A DNA stretch of 64,000 nt from Rudaea cellulosilytica DSM 22992. GTDB lineage: Bacteria; Pseudomonadota; Gammaproteobacteria; Xanthomonadales; Rhodanobacteraceae. Below the pieces are notes generated by a model. That model saw only the letters and a list, made by a program, of their open reading frames with translations. It did no database searches and was not told the origin of the DNA. Position numbers and translations under genes: made by a program. Of the stretch, positions 17,142 through 26,416 are shown one piece after another. The stretch is from the NCBI RefSeq assembly GCF_000378125.1, contig NZ_KB899241.1:1835652-1899651 (forward strand). Reading direction: 5' to 3'. Within the stretch, counting starts at the first letter, position 1, and every line of letters starts with the position of its first letter.

Positions 17142-17704
17142 CCGTTGGGTTCGGCACGGCCAACGGCGAGTCGCTCGCTGTCGCGCTGCAACGTGCATGC
17201 CCCGACATCGGGCTGCATCCCGAGCATGACGGTGACCTGGATTTCCTGCGCGGCCTCTACGCGAGCGTACGTGCGCCGGAACTCGCGCCGATCGACTGGA
17301 GCGAGCAGCGCAAGCGCGAGTTCACCGATGCGCAGTTCGCTCTGCAGGGCAGCCACTATCGCGAGCACTATCCCGGTGCGGAATTCCTCGTCGTCGAGCA
17401 CGCCGGCGTGCCGATCGGCAGGTTCTACCTGTGCCGCTTCGCGCACGAGATCCGGGTGATGGACATTGCCCTGGTCGAGGCACGCCGCAATGCCGGCATC
17501 GGTACGCGCCTGATGCGCGCGCTGCTCGGCGTGGCCGATGCGGAAGGCCGCAGCGTGACCTTGCATGTCGAGCCCGACAATCCTGCGCAACATCTGTACC
17601 GCAGACTCGGGTTCGCCCTGATCGAGCCGCGCGGCGTCTACGATTTTCTGGGTCGCCCGTTGCCGGTGACGGCGTCGGCAACGCGCGCGTCGCCGGACAG
17701 GTGA
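17138..17704 (+). CDS. GNAT family N-acetyltransferase
   Basis: 188 residues from a TTG that overlaps the previous stop (TTGA); no ATG is available near the N-terminus, and the domain needs most of this length. The GNAT core shows EFLVVEHAGVPIGRFYL, a beta4 strand IRVMDIALVEA, the acetyl-CoA loop RRNAGIGTRLM and NPAQHLYRRLGF. The acceptor substrate is unknown. As the last gene of the collar operon it may acetylate one of those products or a linked metabolite. The downstream DUF6916-like gene is convergent, 15 bases away. Confidence 0.8.
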   Translation: MTVGFGTANGESLAVALQRACPDIGLHPEHDGDLDFLRGLYASVRAPELAPIDWSEQRKREFTDAQFALQGSHYREHYPGAEFLVVEHAGVPIGRFYLCRFAHEIRVMDIALVEARRNAGIGTRLMRALLGVADAEGRSVTLHVEPDNPAQHLYRRLGFALIEPRGVYDFLGRPLPVTASATRASPDR

Positions 17705-17719
17705 CGGACGCCGATTACG

Positions 17720-18013
17720 TCAGTTGAAAATGATTTCGTAGCACATGCCCTGTCCGTCCGGACCGACCGGCACGGTGAACAGGTCGAGCGGCCCATGCAC
17801 GGGATGCTCGTAGCGGAACGTGCCCTGCGGCAACGAGGCACGCGCACCCTTGTCGCGCAGGAGCAGCGCAAACGGCGGCGCGGCCCGTTGTGAGCGCGCC
17901 GGCAACGCACGCACTCCGGCCACTTCGAAGTCGATGCGCTTGTCGCCGTGCACCATGGCCAGGCGATGCTCCGGCAGGGTTTCGAAATCGGCGGCGGAAA
18001 GTCGATCGATCAT
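17720..18013 (-). CDS. DUF6916-like small protein
   Basis: 97 residues from ATG at 18013 (MIDRLSAADFETLPEHRL). The C-terminal half, with PFALLLRDKGARASLPQGTF and GPLDLFTVPVGPDGQGMCYE, resembles DUF6916 proteins, which are often found next to tail-collar genes. It starts five bases after the metF stop and is therefore probably co-transcribed with metF, although its likely partners are the convergent collar genes. The function is unknown. The family name is from memory and should be checked by profile search. Confidence 0.65.
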   Translation of the reverse strand: MIDRLSAADFETLPEHRLAMVHGDKRIDFEVAGVRALPARSQRAAPPFALLLRDKGARASLPQGTFRYEHPVHGPLDLFTVPVGPDGQGMCYEIIFN

Positions 18014-18018
18014 GCTGG

Positions 18019-18849
18019 TTATCTCAATCCGATGCGCTCGCAGATCGCGAGCGTAGCCTTGGCCCGGTTCAGAGTGTAGAAGTGTATCCCCGGAACGCCG
18101 CCGGCGATCAGTTTTTCGCAGAGCTGGGCGACGACATCGGCACCGAATTCTCGGATCGAGTCGGCGTCGTCGCGAAACGCTTCTAGGCGCTTGGCGATCC
18201 AGCGCGGGATCTCGGCGCCGCACATGTCCGAAAAGCGCTTGAGCTGCGAGTACTGCGTGATCGGCATGATTCCCGGCGTGATCGGCACCGTGATGCCTGC
18301 CTTGCGTGCATCGTCGACGAAGCGGAAATACGCGTCGGCATTGAAGAAGTACTGCGTGATCGCGCCGTTCGCGCCGGCATCGACCTTGCGTTTGAAGTTG
18401 GCGAGGTCGCTGTGCGCGTCGCCCGACTGCGGGTGCATCTCCGGGTACGCGGCGACTTCAATGTGGAAGAAACCATCGTGGTCGTGGCGGATGTATTCGA
18501 CCAGGTCGCTCGCGTAGTGGAACTCGCCATAGCTCGCCATGCCCGAGGGCAGGTCGCCGCGCAGGGCGACGATGCGCCGGCAGCCCATCGCCTTGTAGCT
18601 GTCGAGCAGCTTGCCGATTTCCGCGCGCGTGCCGCCGACGCAGGACAGGTGCGGCGCCGCGTCGAGACCGTGTTCTTCGCGCAGATGGCGCACGGTTTCC
18701 GGCGTATAGCTCAGTGTCGAGCCACCCGCACCGAATGTGCAGCTCACGTATTCGGGCTTGAGCGCCTTGAGTTTCGGCAGCGCCGCTTCGAGCGTCGCCC
18801 GTTGTTCGTCGGTTTTCGGCGGGAAGAATTCGAAGCTGATCGGCGTCAT
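18019..18849 (-). CDS. metF: 5,10-methylenetetrahydrofolate reductase
   Basis: 276 residues from ATG at 18849 (MTPISFEFFPPKTDEQ), which matches the canonical MetF start. It has VSCTFGAGGSTL, the folate/FAD region IVALRGDLPSG and EVAAYPEMHPQS, and QYFFNADAYFRFVDDAR. It makes 5-methyl-THF for methionine synthesis. The gene has a short leader of about 24 bases from a TATACT -10 box, and a palindrome also found at ahcY overlaps that promoter. No SAH riboswitch is present here. It is probably co-transcribed with the DUF6916-like gene. Confidence 0.96.
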   Translation of the reverse strand: MTPISFEFFPPKTDEQRATLEAALPKLKALKPEYVSCTFGAGGSTLSYTPETVRHLREEHGLDAAPHLSCVGGTRAEIGKLLDSYKAMGCRRIVALRGDLPSGMASYGEFHYASDLVEYIRHDHDGFFHIEVAAYPEMHPQSGDAHSDLANFKRKVDAGANGAITQYFFNADAYFRFVDDARKAGITVPITPGIMPITQYSQLKRFSDMCGAEIPRWIAKRLEAFRDDADSIREFGADVVAQLCEKLIAGGVPGIHFYTLNRAKATLAICERIGLR

Positions 18850-18879
18850 CGTGGCGGGGCGAAGTTTGCTCAGGCCGGA

Positions 18880-18912
18880 AGTATATATCTCTTTGTCGCG
18901 ATGAAGCGATAT
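18880..18912 (-). promoter_or_regulatory. metF promoter with palindromic operator shared with ahcY
   Basis: The -10 box TATACT reads on the minus strand at 18885-18880. Directly upstream, 18885-18912 is an imperfect 28-bp palindrome: on the plus strand the half-sites read ATATCTCTTTGTCG and CGATGAAGCGATAT, and 11 of 14 positions are complementary. Nearly the same sequence lies at 45470-45497 against the ahcY -10 box. The position between -35 and -10 suggests repression. SahR/MetR-type methionine-cycle regulators are candidates, but which one is not shown. Confidence 0.7.
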
Positions 18913-18955
18913 TTGCTTCAAATACGGGGTTCCGACCGGCACAGCCACGAAGCGA

Positions 18956-20023
18956 TCACGACATGGGTGCGGCCCGCTCCGACGCGGCGCGCTGCTCCCT
19001 GCGGCGCTGCCGGATCGGGGCGAATCCGATCAGCTTCTTGGTTTTCTCGTCCCACAGCCGCAGCGTCAGCGTGCGCAAGCTTGCGACGAACGTGATCGGC
19101 TTGACCTGCCTGAACAGCGGATCGGCGTCGTGACAGGTCTGGAGATAGTAGTTCGGAATCCGCGGGCTCAGATGGTGGATGTGATGAAAGCCGATGTTGC
19201 CCGAGAACCATTGCGCGATCGCGGGCAATTTGTAGAACGAGCTGCCGCGCAGGGCGGCGGCGGTGTAGTTCCATTGGTCGCCGCGCTCCCAATACGCGTC
19301 CTCGAACTGGTGCTGGACGTAGAACATCCAGACGCCTCCGGCGCCGGCCACCATGGTCACAGTCAACTGGATCAGAAGATACGCCCCGATGCCGAAGATC
19401 CAGCTCATCGCGACGACGAAGCAGGCCACCGCGAGGTTGATCCACCAGACCGAATGGCGTTCGCGGCGCCCCTCGGTCGAGGGTATGCGCTGGATGACGA
19501 GGAACAGGACCAAAGGCGCAACGAGAAGCAGAACGAACGGGTTGCGCACGAGCCGATAAGCGAACCGCTTGCGCTTCGACGATTCCAGGTACTCCTGCAC
19601 CGTCATCGTCCACACGTCACCCTTGCCGCGCTTGTCCAGATGTCCCGCGGTGCCGTGATGGATCGCGTGCTCCCAGCGCCATTGGTAGTACGGCGTGAAC
19701 GTCAGCACGCCGGCAATGATGCCAAGCACGTCGTTGGCGCGCCTCGATCCAAAGAACGAGCCGTGTCCGCAATCGTGGAAGATGATGAAGATGCGCACGA
19801 GAAAGGCGCCGGCGAGCATGGCCAGCAGTATCGTCAACCACCATGACACACCCAGACTGAGATACATCAAGCCCCATAGCATCGCGTACGGGACGAACGT
19901 GTTCGCCACCTGCCATAGTGCCCGCGGCGTCGACGGCTGCTGGTACCGCGCGACGGCGCGCTGCCATGCCGGCTTGCCCCCGAAGTCGACTTCGGCGGCC
20001 GCCGTTGGCTGTTCTGCAATCAT
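18956..20023 (-). CDS. Membrane fatty acid desaturase
   Basis: 355 residues. The three di-iron histidine boxes are HDCGH (83-87), HAIHH (119-123) and HHIHH near residue 285 (GFHHIHHLSPRIPNYYL). There are about four to six hydrophobic segments. The layout fits acyl-lipid delta-12/omega-6-type desaturases of bacteria, which introduce double bases into membrane lipid acyl chains and so adjust fluidity. The exact regiospecificity cannot be read from the sequence. The stop codon lies 43 bases upstream of the metF operator. Confidence 0.92.
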   Translation of the reverse strand: MIAEQPTAAAEVDFGGKPAWQRAVARYQQPSTPRALWQVANTFVPYAMLWGLMYLSLGVSWWLTILLAMLAGAFLVRIFIIFHDCGHGSFFGSRRANDVLGIIAGVLTFTPYYQWRWEHAIHHGTAGHLDKRGKGDVWTMTVQEYLESSKRKRFAYRLVRNPFVLLLVAPLVLFLVIQRIPSTEGRRERHSVWWINLAVACFVVAMSWIFGIGAYLLIQLTVTMVAGAGGVWMFYVQHQFEDAYWERGDQWNYTAAALRGSSFYKLPAIAQWFSGNIGFHHIHHLSPRIPNYYLQTCHDADPLFRQVKPITFVASLRTLTLRLWDEKTKKLIGFAPIRQRRREQRAASERAAPMS

Positions 20024-20496
20024 GGGTCGAATTCCACTGCGCCGTGCCGGCGCGTAGCGATGGATGTGGTCAATATACTAGACCGCGTGTGAACAAGTTG
20101 GTTTCCATGAAATTCCGACCGAAAGAACCGAGCCGGGCTGCGATTGTGAAATTCGCGCGGGAGTATGTGCGCGCCGGTTGATCGATTCGGTTCTGCTGTG
20201 CACGCCGACGCGATTTCTCCCGCTGCATTCGCGTCTGAATACTGTGAAATTGTATACAAAGAAAAAGGTATGCGCTTCGGAAAACACCGCGCAGGTTCGC
20301 GTGCGTCACGCCAAACTAACAACAGCAAGCGCATACTCTGCGATGCACTACGACGCAAGGTCGTAACGGCCACTCAGCCGCGCTGCGCTTCCATCACCAA
20401 TCGCTTCTGAGCCTCGCACTCCTTCACCGAGGGAGTATCGGCTTCGGCCGTCCCGAGATTGGGCATCAGCGCCTGTCTCTCCAAGAGGTCATCATC
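20024..20496. other. 473-bp gap without a recognisable gene
   Basis: It lies between the divergent desaturase and fasciclin genes and must hold both promoters. Short open frames on both strands lack ribosome sites and family features. I see no repeat, RNA gene or strong hairpin here. Confidence 0.5.
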
Positions 20497-20946
20497 ATGA
20501 ACAACCAATCCAACACTCCTTCCACCCAGAACCTCGTCGACACCGCCGCGGCAAACGGCTCCTTCAAGACCTTCGGCCAGGCCGTCGAGAAAGCCGCGCT
20601 CAGCGACACGCTGCGCGGGCCCGGTCCCTTCACCGTTTTCGCGCCCACCGACGCGGCGTTCGAGAAACTGCCGCCCGGCAAGCTCGAGCATCTGTTCAAG
20701 CCGGAAAACAAGGAAGAACTCGTGGGCGTGGTCAACTACCACGTGCTCAAAGGCCAGAAGAGTTCCGCAGACATCGGCAAGTGGAACGCGGCAAGAATGG
20801 TCCAGGGTCAATCGGCACCGATCACGCAGAGCGACGGCAAGGTCAGTATTGACGGGGCCCAGGTCGTCGTCGCCGACGTCGCGTCGAGCAACGGCGTGAT
20901 CCACGGCATCGACAAGGTCAACATACCTGCGCCGACCGCGCATTGA
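20497..20946 (+). CDS. Fasciclin (FAS1) domain protein
   Basis: 149 residues forming essentially one FAS1 domain: NLVDTAAANGSFKTFGQAVE, the H1 box GPFTVFAPTDAAFEKLP, VNYHVLKGQ, and the H2-region VVVADVASSNGVIHGIDKV. There is no N-terminal signal peptide, unlike many bacterial FAS1 proteins, so it may be cytoplasmic or use another route. FAS1 domains act in adhesion or matrix binding. It stands alone, followed by a strong terminator at 20968. Confidence 0.9.
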   Translation: MNNQSNTPSTQNLVDTAAANGSFKTFGQAVEKAALSDTLRGPGPFTVFAPTDAAFEKLPPGKLEHLFKPENKEELVGVVNYHVLKGQKSSADIGKWNAARMVQGQSAPITQSDGKVSIDGAQVVVADVASSNGVIHGIDKVNIPAPTAH

Positions 20947-20967
20947 AGCGGATCTAACGTCACAGCC

Positions 20968-20996
20968 ACGGCAGGGAGCGATCCCTGCCGTTTTTG
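20968..20996 (+). terminator. Rho-independent terminator after the fasciclin gene
   Basis: CGGCAGGGA pairs perfectly with TCCCTGCCG across a GCGA loop, followed by five T (20991-20995). It lies 22 bases after the stop codon. Confidence 0.92.
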
Positions 20997-21305
20997 TTCG
21001 TGGAATTCGATGCGGGGTGAAGCGACGCCAGTTCTAAAAAAACCGCGTACATCGTTTTGTTGCTGATGACGCGCTGCCTCGATCAGAACGGCAGAAGTTG
21101 GAATTTACCACGCGATATGTCGTTGGACGCTAGGAAATTCCCGCATGCGCAGGCCTTGTGCATGGTCTTGCTGTCGCGTTCTCGATCGGGTTTACTTCGA
21201 TTCTCGGCTGATGCGACTGGGCTGCTTGTCCGGAGATCTGCCGATCGAACAATGGGGTTTGTCAAACGGACAAATGTAATTGGCTTTCGGGGGGCAGGCT
21301 GAACA

Positions 21306-23249
21306 ATGTCGTACAACAAGGGGACGGGGATCGCTGGATTGCCAATGGCGCTGTTGCTCATGGTGTTCACGGTTCCGGCACAGGCGCAGGTGCCGGCCTT
21401 GAGGGATTTGGCCAAGCATGAGCAGTTTCGCGACGTAAAGATTTCGCCGGACGGGCAATATCTGGCGGTAACGGGTGTGGTCAAGGACAAGACAATACTT
21501 TCCTTGTTGCGCCTTGCCGATATGAGTGGAGTGAATCTGCGCCCGATCGAGCGCGACGAAGTGCAGGACTTCTGGTGGCTCGGATCCCACCGTATCGTCT
21601 ACAACATGTCCGCGAAACTCTACGATGTCGACGGCATGGTTGCCAATGGCGAGTTACTCGCGGTAAATGCCGATGGTGGCAACAAGACGGTGCTGTACAG
21701 TTGGCGCCGTTCGGCCGGTATGCAGGGCTTTGCGGTAGTCGAAGGTCGCCTGGGCGGGAACGAAAAGCTGCTTGTCAATGTAAGGCCTTGGGGCAAGTGC
21801 GATCACGGGCCCTATCCGACCGCGCGGTCGCTTGCGGTGGACGGGAGCATGGAAACGCTTGCTACGGCTCCGATCTGCAATGCAAGTTTCGTTGCCGACA
21901 ACGATGGTACGGTGCGCTTTGCCCATGCGACGGGGGACGATCTCAAGGCCAAGGTCTACTATCGCGCGAGTGCGTCGGCAGAATGGGAACTCCTGTTCGA
22001 CGAGGGCGTGACGCATCGTATCGACACGCCGCTAAGGTTCACGCGCGACAATAAGAAGGTCTACTTCTCCTGCCCCGGTGAGCACAAGAAGGGCGGCGTT
22101 TGTTTGTGGAACGTCGCTGATCGCAGGATGGAGGTGCTCTGGAGCGGCAACGAGGCTGACGCGGACGAACTGCTCGACACCTTCGATGGGCGTGATGCTT
22201 ATGCGATCGCCTCGATGCCGGGACGGCCCGCGCTGATCCTGGTCGACAAATCAGCACGAGAGTCGGAGATGATGCGCAATCTTGCGCAGGCGTTTACTGG
22301 ACAGCATGTGAGTATCGGCAGCCACACGGACGACGGCAGCCACGCCGTGGTGTTCGTCGATAGCGACACGAATCCAGGCGAGTATTACCTTTACGACGTG
22401 GCGGCACACAAGCTGCGCTTTCTCGTCGCTAAATATCCCTGGCTTAAGCGTGAAACACTTTCGCCGATGGAGCCGGTCGAGTTCGCTGCGCGGGACGGCA
22501 CGAGCTTGCACGGCTATCTGACGAGACCACAGCGCACAGCGCCGGGCAGGTTGCCGCTGGTTGTGTATGTCCACGGCGGCCCCTACGGAATCCGTGACCG
22601 CTGGAGTTACGATCCCTACGGCCAGGCACTCGCTTCGCGCGGATACGCAGTGCTGCAAGTCAATTTTCGCGGGTCGGGCGGCTACGGCGAGGAATTTCAA
22701 AACGCCGGTGCGCGTGAATGGGGTGGCAAGATGCAGGATGACGTCGCCGACGCGACGCGCTGGGCGATCGCGCAGGGAATTGCCGATCCGCAGCGTGTAT
22801 GCATCTTCGGCGCGAGCTACGGCGGCTATGCTGCGCTCGAGGGAGTGGCCAAGGAGCCCGACCTCTATCGCTGTGCGATCGGCTATGTCGGTGTCTACGA
22901 TTTGCCGATGATGTTCAAGCGTGGTGATATCCCCGAGAGCCGATTCGGCAAGAATTATCTCAAGTGGGCTCTTGGCGAAAACGAAGAAGAATTGCGTGTA
23001 CGTTCGCCGGTCGCGCAGGCGGACAAGATCAAGGCCAAGGTGATGCTCGTTGTTGGAGGCAACGACGGACGCGTCCCCGAGGAACATGGAAAGGCCATGC
23101 GCGACGCGCTCAAGGCAAAAGGCGCGGAACCGGAATGGTTGTACGACCGCACCGAAGGCCATGGCTTTTATGCCGAGGAGCACGTCACCGAATTGTTCGA
23201 GCGCCTGCTTGGATTTCTCGACCGCGAGATTGGTCCAAACCATCGCTGA
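21306..23249 (+). CDS. Secreted S9 family (prolyl oligopeptidase-type) peptidase
   Basis: 647 residues. Signal peptide about 1-27 (LPMALLLMVFTVPAQAQ). An N-terminal beta-propeller (about 35-370) is followed by an alpha/beta-hydrolase domain. The nucleophile S504 lies in GASYGGYAA, the Asp in GGNDGRVPEEHG and the His in EGHGFY. It probably degrades peptides in the periplasm or outside the cell. It stands alone after a 300-base gap with no visible features; a 9-bp hairpin (23330-23351) without a T run follows. A second S9 peptidase lies at the right end of the window. Confidence 0.92.
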   Translation: MSYNKGTGIAGLPMALLLMVFTVPAQAQVPALRDLAKHEQFRDVKISPDGQYLAVTGVVKDKTILSLLRLADMSGVNLRPIERDEVQDFWWLGSHRIVYNMSAKLYDVDGMVANGELLAVNADGGNKTVLYSWRRSAGMQGFAVVEGRLGGNEKLLVNVRPWGKCDHGPYPTARSLAVDGSMETLATAPICNASFVADNDGTVRFAHATGDDLKAKVYYRASASAEWELLFDEGVTHRIDTPLRFTRDNKKVYFSCPGEHKKGGVCLWNVADRRMEVLWSGNEADADELLDTFDGRDAYAIASMPGRPALILVDKSARESEMMRNLAQAFTGQHVSIGSHTDDGSHAVVFVDSDTNPGEYYLYDVAAHKLRFLVAKYPWLKRETLSPMEPVEFAARDGTSLHGYLTRPQRTAPGRLPLVVYVHGGPYGIRDRWSYDPYGQALASRGYAVLQVNFRGSGGYGEEFQNAGAREWGGKMQDDVADATRWAIAQGIADPQRVCIFGASYGGYAALEGVAKEPDLYRCAIGYVGVYDLPMMFKRGDIPESRFGKNYLKWALGENEEELRVRSPVAQADKIKAKVMLVVGGNDGRVPEEHGKAMRDALKAKGAEPEWLYDRTEGHGFYAEEHVTELFERLLGFLDREIGPNHR

Positions 23250-23393
23250 CTCTTCGCCGACCACTTGCTTGAGGGCGATTCCGGAGGGCGTTCCCTTTTC
23301 TCAATCGCAGCAGGATGCATGATTTTCGGCCCATAGGCAGCGGCCTATGGGTCGGGCAGAATCATCCACATCCTTTCATTGCGGGAGCAGATC

Positions 23394-25841
23394 GTGGGGT
23401 GTAGCGGGAGAGTGATGGTTGCGATGCTGGGGTTGCTGATCGTTGCCGTGGTGAACGCGGCGCCTCAGCCGTCGGAAAGCAAAGCAGCAACGGATTTCGT
23501 AAGCGCGACGCAAGGTTTGCGGCACACGACCGGTTTCTTTGAAATCTATCGCGACGAAGCGAAAGGCCGCATCCTGCTCGGCGTACGCGAATTCGGCCAG
23601 CCGTTCCTGATGATGAGCTCGCTGCCGTGGGCACTCGGCTCGAACGATGTCGGTCTCGATCGCGGGCAGAGCAGCGAGTCGCATCTGGTCGAGTTCCGCC
23701 GCGTCGGCGCGCGCGTACTGCTGGTCGAGGACAACACGAAGTTTCGCGCCGTCTCGAACAACGCGGACGAGGCGCTCAGCGTGCGCCAGGCATTCGCCGA
23801 GTCGGTGTTGTGGGCGGGAGAAATTGTCTCTGAGCGCAAGGGCGGGAATGGTGAGGCGCTTGTCGATGTGAGTGCTTTGCTGACTTCTGATCGCCACGGC
23901 ATCGCGCAGCGGCTGAACGAGACCAAGCAGGGCAAGTACGAGATCGACGACAAGCGCAGTGCGGTGTCGCTCGCCGATGCGAAAAGTTTTCCGGACAACA
24001 CCGAACTCGAAGCGATGCTCACGTTCCGCGGTCCCGGCGAGGGCGCGTTCGTCAAGGACGTGGCGATGGACCCACAGAGCGTCAGCGTGCGCCAGCACCT
24101 GAGTTTCGTGCGCTTGCCTACGCCCGGTTATGCGCTGCGTGCCTATCACCCGGCCTCGGGCGGATTGAGCGTCGGCTGGTACGACTTCGCCCAGCCGCTT
24201 GCTTCGAGCATCGACCGTCGCGTGCAGCCGCGCTTCCGTCTCGACAAGGTCGACGCCGCCGGCCACGTGAAAAAGCCGATCGTGTTCTATCTTGACCGCG
24301 GCACGCCCGAGCCGGTGCGCTCGGCGCTGCTCGAAGGCGCGAACTGGTGGAAGACGGCGTTCGAAAAGGCCGGCTTCAAGGACGCCTACCGCGTCGAACT
24401 GCTGCCCGAAGGCGCCGATCCGATGGACGTGCGCTACAACCTCATCACCTGGGCGCATCGTTACACGCGCGGCTGGTCGTACGGCCAGCCGATCGTCGAT
24501 CCGCGTACGGGTGAGATCATTCGCGGCAACGTCACGCTCGGCTCGCAGCGCGTGCGCCAGGACATCCTCATCGCCGAAAGCCTGCTTGCGCCGTACGACA
24601 AAGCCAACGCGGGCGAATTGAAGAACGAAGCCGAGCAGATGGCGCTTGCGCGCCTGCGCCAACTCGCGGCGCACGAGGTCGGGCACGCGCTCGGCTTCGC
24701 CCATAACTTCGCCGCGAGCCGGCTCGGCAACGGTTCGGTGATGGATTATCCGCATCCGCTGCTCGCGCTCGGCGCCGACGGAAAAATTTCGCTCGACCAC
24801 GCCTACGGCATCGGCCTAGGCGCGTGGGACGACTTCATCATCGCCCACGCTTACGCGCAGTTCGCGCCGGGCGCCGAAGAATCGTCGCTGGCGAAGCTGC
24901 GTGCGGATATTGCCAAAGCCGGCTTCCACTACATCAGCGACCAGGACGCGCGCAGCCCGGGCGATGCGGAGCCCGACGGTTTGTTGTGGGATTCCGGCCC
25001 TGACACATTGAAAACGTTCGATGCGTTGCTGGCAGCGCGACAAAAGGCGCTCGCGAATTTTTCGCTCGGCGTGTTGCCGCCCGATCGCCAGGTCGGCGAA
25101 CTCGAAGCGCGGCTTGTGCCGGTGTATCTGTTGCATCGCTACCAGGCCGAAGCGGTCGCGCGCCTGCTCGGTGGTGTCAGCTACACCTATTCGCAAGCGA
25201 CCGATCGCCAGGCAGGCTCCACCCCCGTGCCGGCGCAGACCCAGCGCGATGCGCTCACGCGCCTCGTCGCGACGCTCGGTGCGGACGATCTCGCGCTGCC
25301 GGCGAACGTGCTCGACCTCGTCACGCCGCCGGGCGCGGACTACGCACGCAATCGCGAATACTTCGCGACGAAGACGGGGCCGACATTCGATCCGCTCGGT
25401 GCAGTCGAAGCGGCTGCTGCGCAGACGACGCTGTTCCTGTTTGCGCCCGAACGCCTCAACCGTCTCGCCTGGCAGCATGCGCGCGATGCGAAGCAGCCTG
25501 GCGTCGGCGACGTGCTCGATGCGGTGTTCCGCGGCACGTGGCAGCAGACCACGCACGACGGCTCCGCGCCGGCTGCCGTGGCCGTGCAGACCGCGGCGAA
25601 TTGGGTCGTGCTCGACACGCTGCTGCACGCACTCGACGACGGCAAGCTGCATGCGCAGGTCGATGCCGACGTGCGCGCAGCGCTGCAGCAATGGCAGGCG
25701 TGGCTTTCAAAGCAGGGCGGCAGCGAGGCAGTTGCCGCGAACCGTGCGTCGGCCGCCGAGACGATCCGCAAGTATCTCGCCGATCCGAAATCGGTGAAGC
25801 TGCGGCCGTTGCCGGCGATTCCGCCCGGCGCGCCGATCTGA
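23394..25841 (+). CDS. Secreted zinc metalloprotease (HExxHxxGxxH; DUF5117/DUF5118 type)
   Basis: About 815 residues. I chose GTG at 23394 (GGAG six bases upstream), which gives a signal peptide with an Arg before the core VMVAMLGLLIVAVVNAAP; ATG 23415 is the alternative. The metzincin-like motif HEVGHALGFAH runs from H427 to H437. N-terminal regions (TGFFEIYRDEAKGRILLGVR) fit the DUF5118/DUF5117 module found before this zinc domain. It is presumably a periplasmic or secreted endopeptidase or scavenging protease. The next gene starts ten bases downstream and may be co-transcribed. Confidence 0.88.
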   Translation: MGCSGRVMVAMLGLLIVAVVNAAPQPSESKAATDFVSATQGLRHTTGFFEIYRDEAKGRILLGVREFGQPFLMMSSLPWALGSNDVGLDRGQSSESHLVEFRRVGARVLLVEDNTKFRAVSNNADEALSVRQAFAESVLWAGEIVSERKGGNGEALVDVSALLTSDRHGIAQRLNETKQGKYEIDDKRSAVSLADAKSFPDNTELEAMLTFRGPGEGAFVKDVAMDPQSVSVRQHLSFVRLPTPGYALRAYHPASGGLSVGWYDFAQPLASSIDRRVQPRFRLDKVDAAGHVKKPIVFYLDRGTPEPVRSALLEGANWWKTAFEKAGFKDAYRVELLPEGADPMDVRYNLITWAHRYTRGWSYGQPIVDPRTGEIIRGNVTLGSQRVRQDILIAESLLAPYDKANAGELKNEAEQMALARLRQLAAHEVGHALGFAHNFAASRLGNGSVMDYPHPLLALGADGKISLDHAYGIGLGAWDDFIIAHAYAQFAPGAEESSLAKLRADIAKAGFHYISDQDARSPGDAEPDGLLWDSGPDTLKTFDALLAARQKALANFSLGVLPPDRQVGELEARLVPVYLLHRYQAEAVARLLGGVSYTYSQATDRQAGSTPVPAQTQRDALTRLVATLGADDLALPANVLDLVTPPGADYARNREYFATKTGPTFDPLGAVEAAAAQTTLFLFAPERLNRLAWQHARDAKQPGVGDVLDAVFRGTWQQTTHDGSAPAAVAVQTAANWVVLDTLLHALDDGKLHAQVDADVRAALQQWQAWLSKQGGSEAVAANRASAAETIRKYLADPKSVKLRPLPAIPPGAPI

Positions 25842-25851
25842 GCCGCGCGGT

Positions 25852-26409
25852 ATGTCGATCTTTCTCACGCCATTTGCACGCGCGCGCCTGTTCCCGAAGG
25901 AGCGTCGCCGCAACACGATCCAGGACTGCACGCCAGAAGAGTTCGAGCGCCATCTCAACGAGCACGCGCCGCTCAAAGTGCTCGACGGTTACGCACCGTT
26001 CTGCAAACTGCATGTGCATCGCAACTGGACGTCAACGCGCTGCCTGACCGTGCCGATCGGCGACGACAATCGTCATCTGCTGCGCTCGGGTTACGAGGCG
26101 CGCACGAAGGACGAATTGGCGGTACTCGTGCGCTGGTTCGAAGGCGTCGAAGCGCCGGTCGCGAACTGGCTCGTCGTCATCCTCTACGGCCGCGAGCAAC
26201 TGGCCAAGGAGGGCTCGCCGATCGACGCCGACTGGGGCGTCGTCGGCTGCCTGTACACGATGGAACCCGAGGAAATTCCGATGGCGCCGATCACGATGAT
26301 GCGCAATGCGCTCGGCGTCGAAGAAGGCGGTTCGGGCGTGTCGCTCGATCGCGAGGCGTATCGGCGCAGCGTGGAGTTCTGGGAGTGCAACGCGAACTGG
26401 CGCCCGTAG
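25852..26409 (+). CDS. DUF3228 family protein
   Basis: 185 residues, matching my memory of DUF3228 (EFERHLNEHAPLKVLDGYAP, VPIGDDNRHLLRSGYEARTK, EIPMAPITMMRNALGVEEGG). It has no signal peptide or membrane segment, so it is a cytoplasmic protein of unknown function. It starts ten bases after the metalloprotease gene and converges with hslO. Confidence 0.75.
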   Translation: MSIFLTPFARARLFPKERRRNTIQDCTPEEFERHLNEHAPLKVLDGYAPFCKLHVHRNWTSTRCLTVPIGDDNRHLLRSGYEARTKDELAVLVRWFEGVEAPVANWLVVILYGREQLAKEGSPIDADWGVVGCLYTMEPEEIPMAPITMMRNALGVEEGGSGVSLDREAYRRSVEFWECNANWRP

Positions 26410-26416
26410 CTTCGAT

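Noticed and set aside
18850-18955. SAH or SAM riboswitch upstream of metF
   Set aside because: The predicted leader is only about 24 bases and lacks the CCGAGG...CAGGCUCGG core found at ahcY.
20374-20943. 190-codon minus-strand frame over the fasciclin gene and the gap before it
   Set aside because: Antisense to a clear FAS1 domain; the part outside the gene is only about 30 codons without recognisable similarity.
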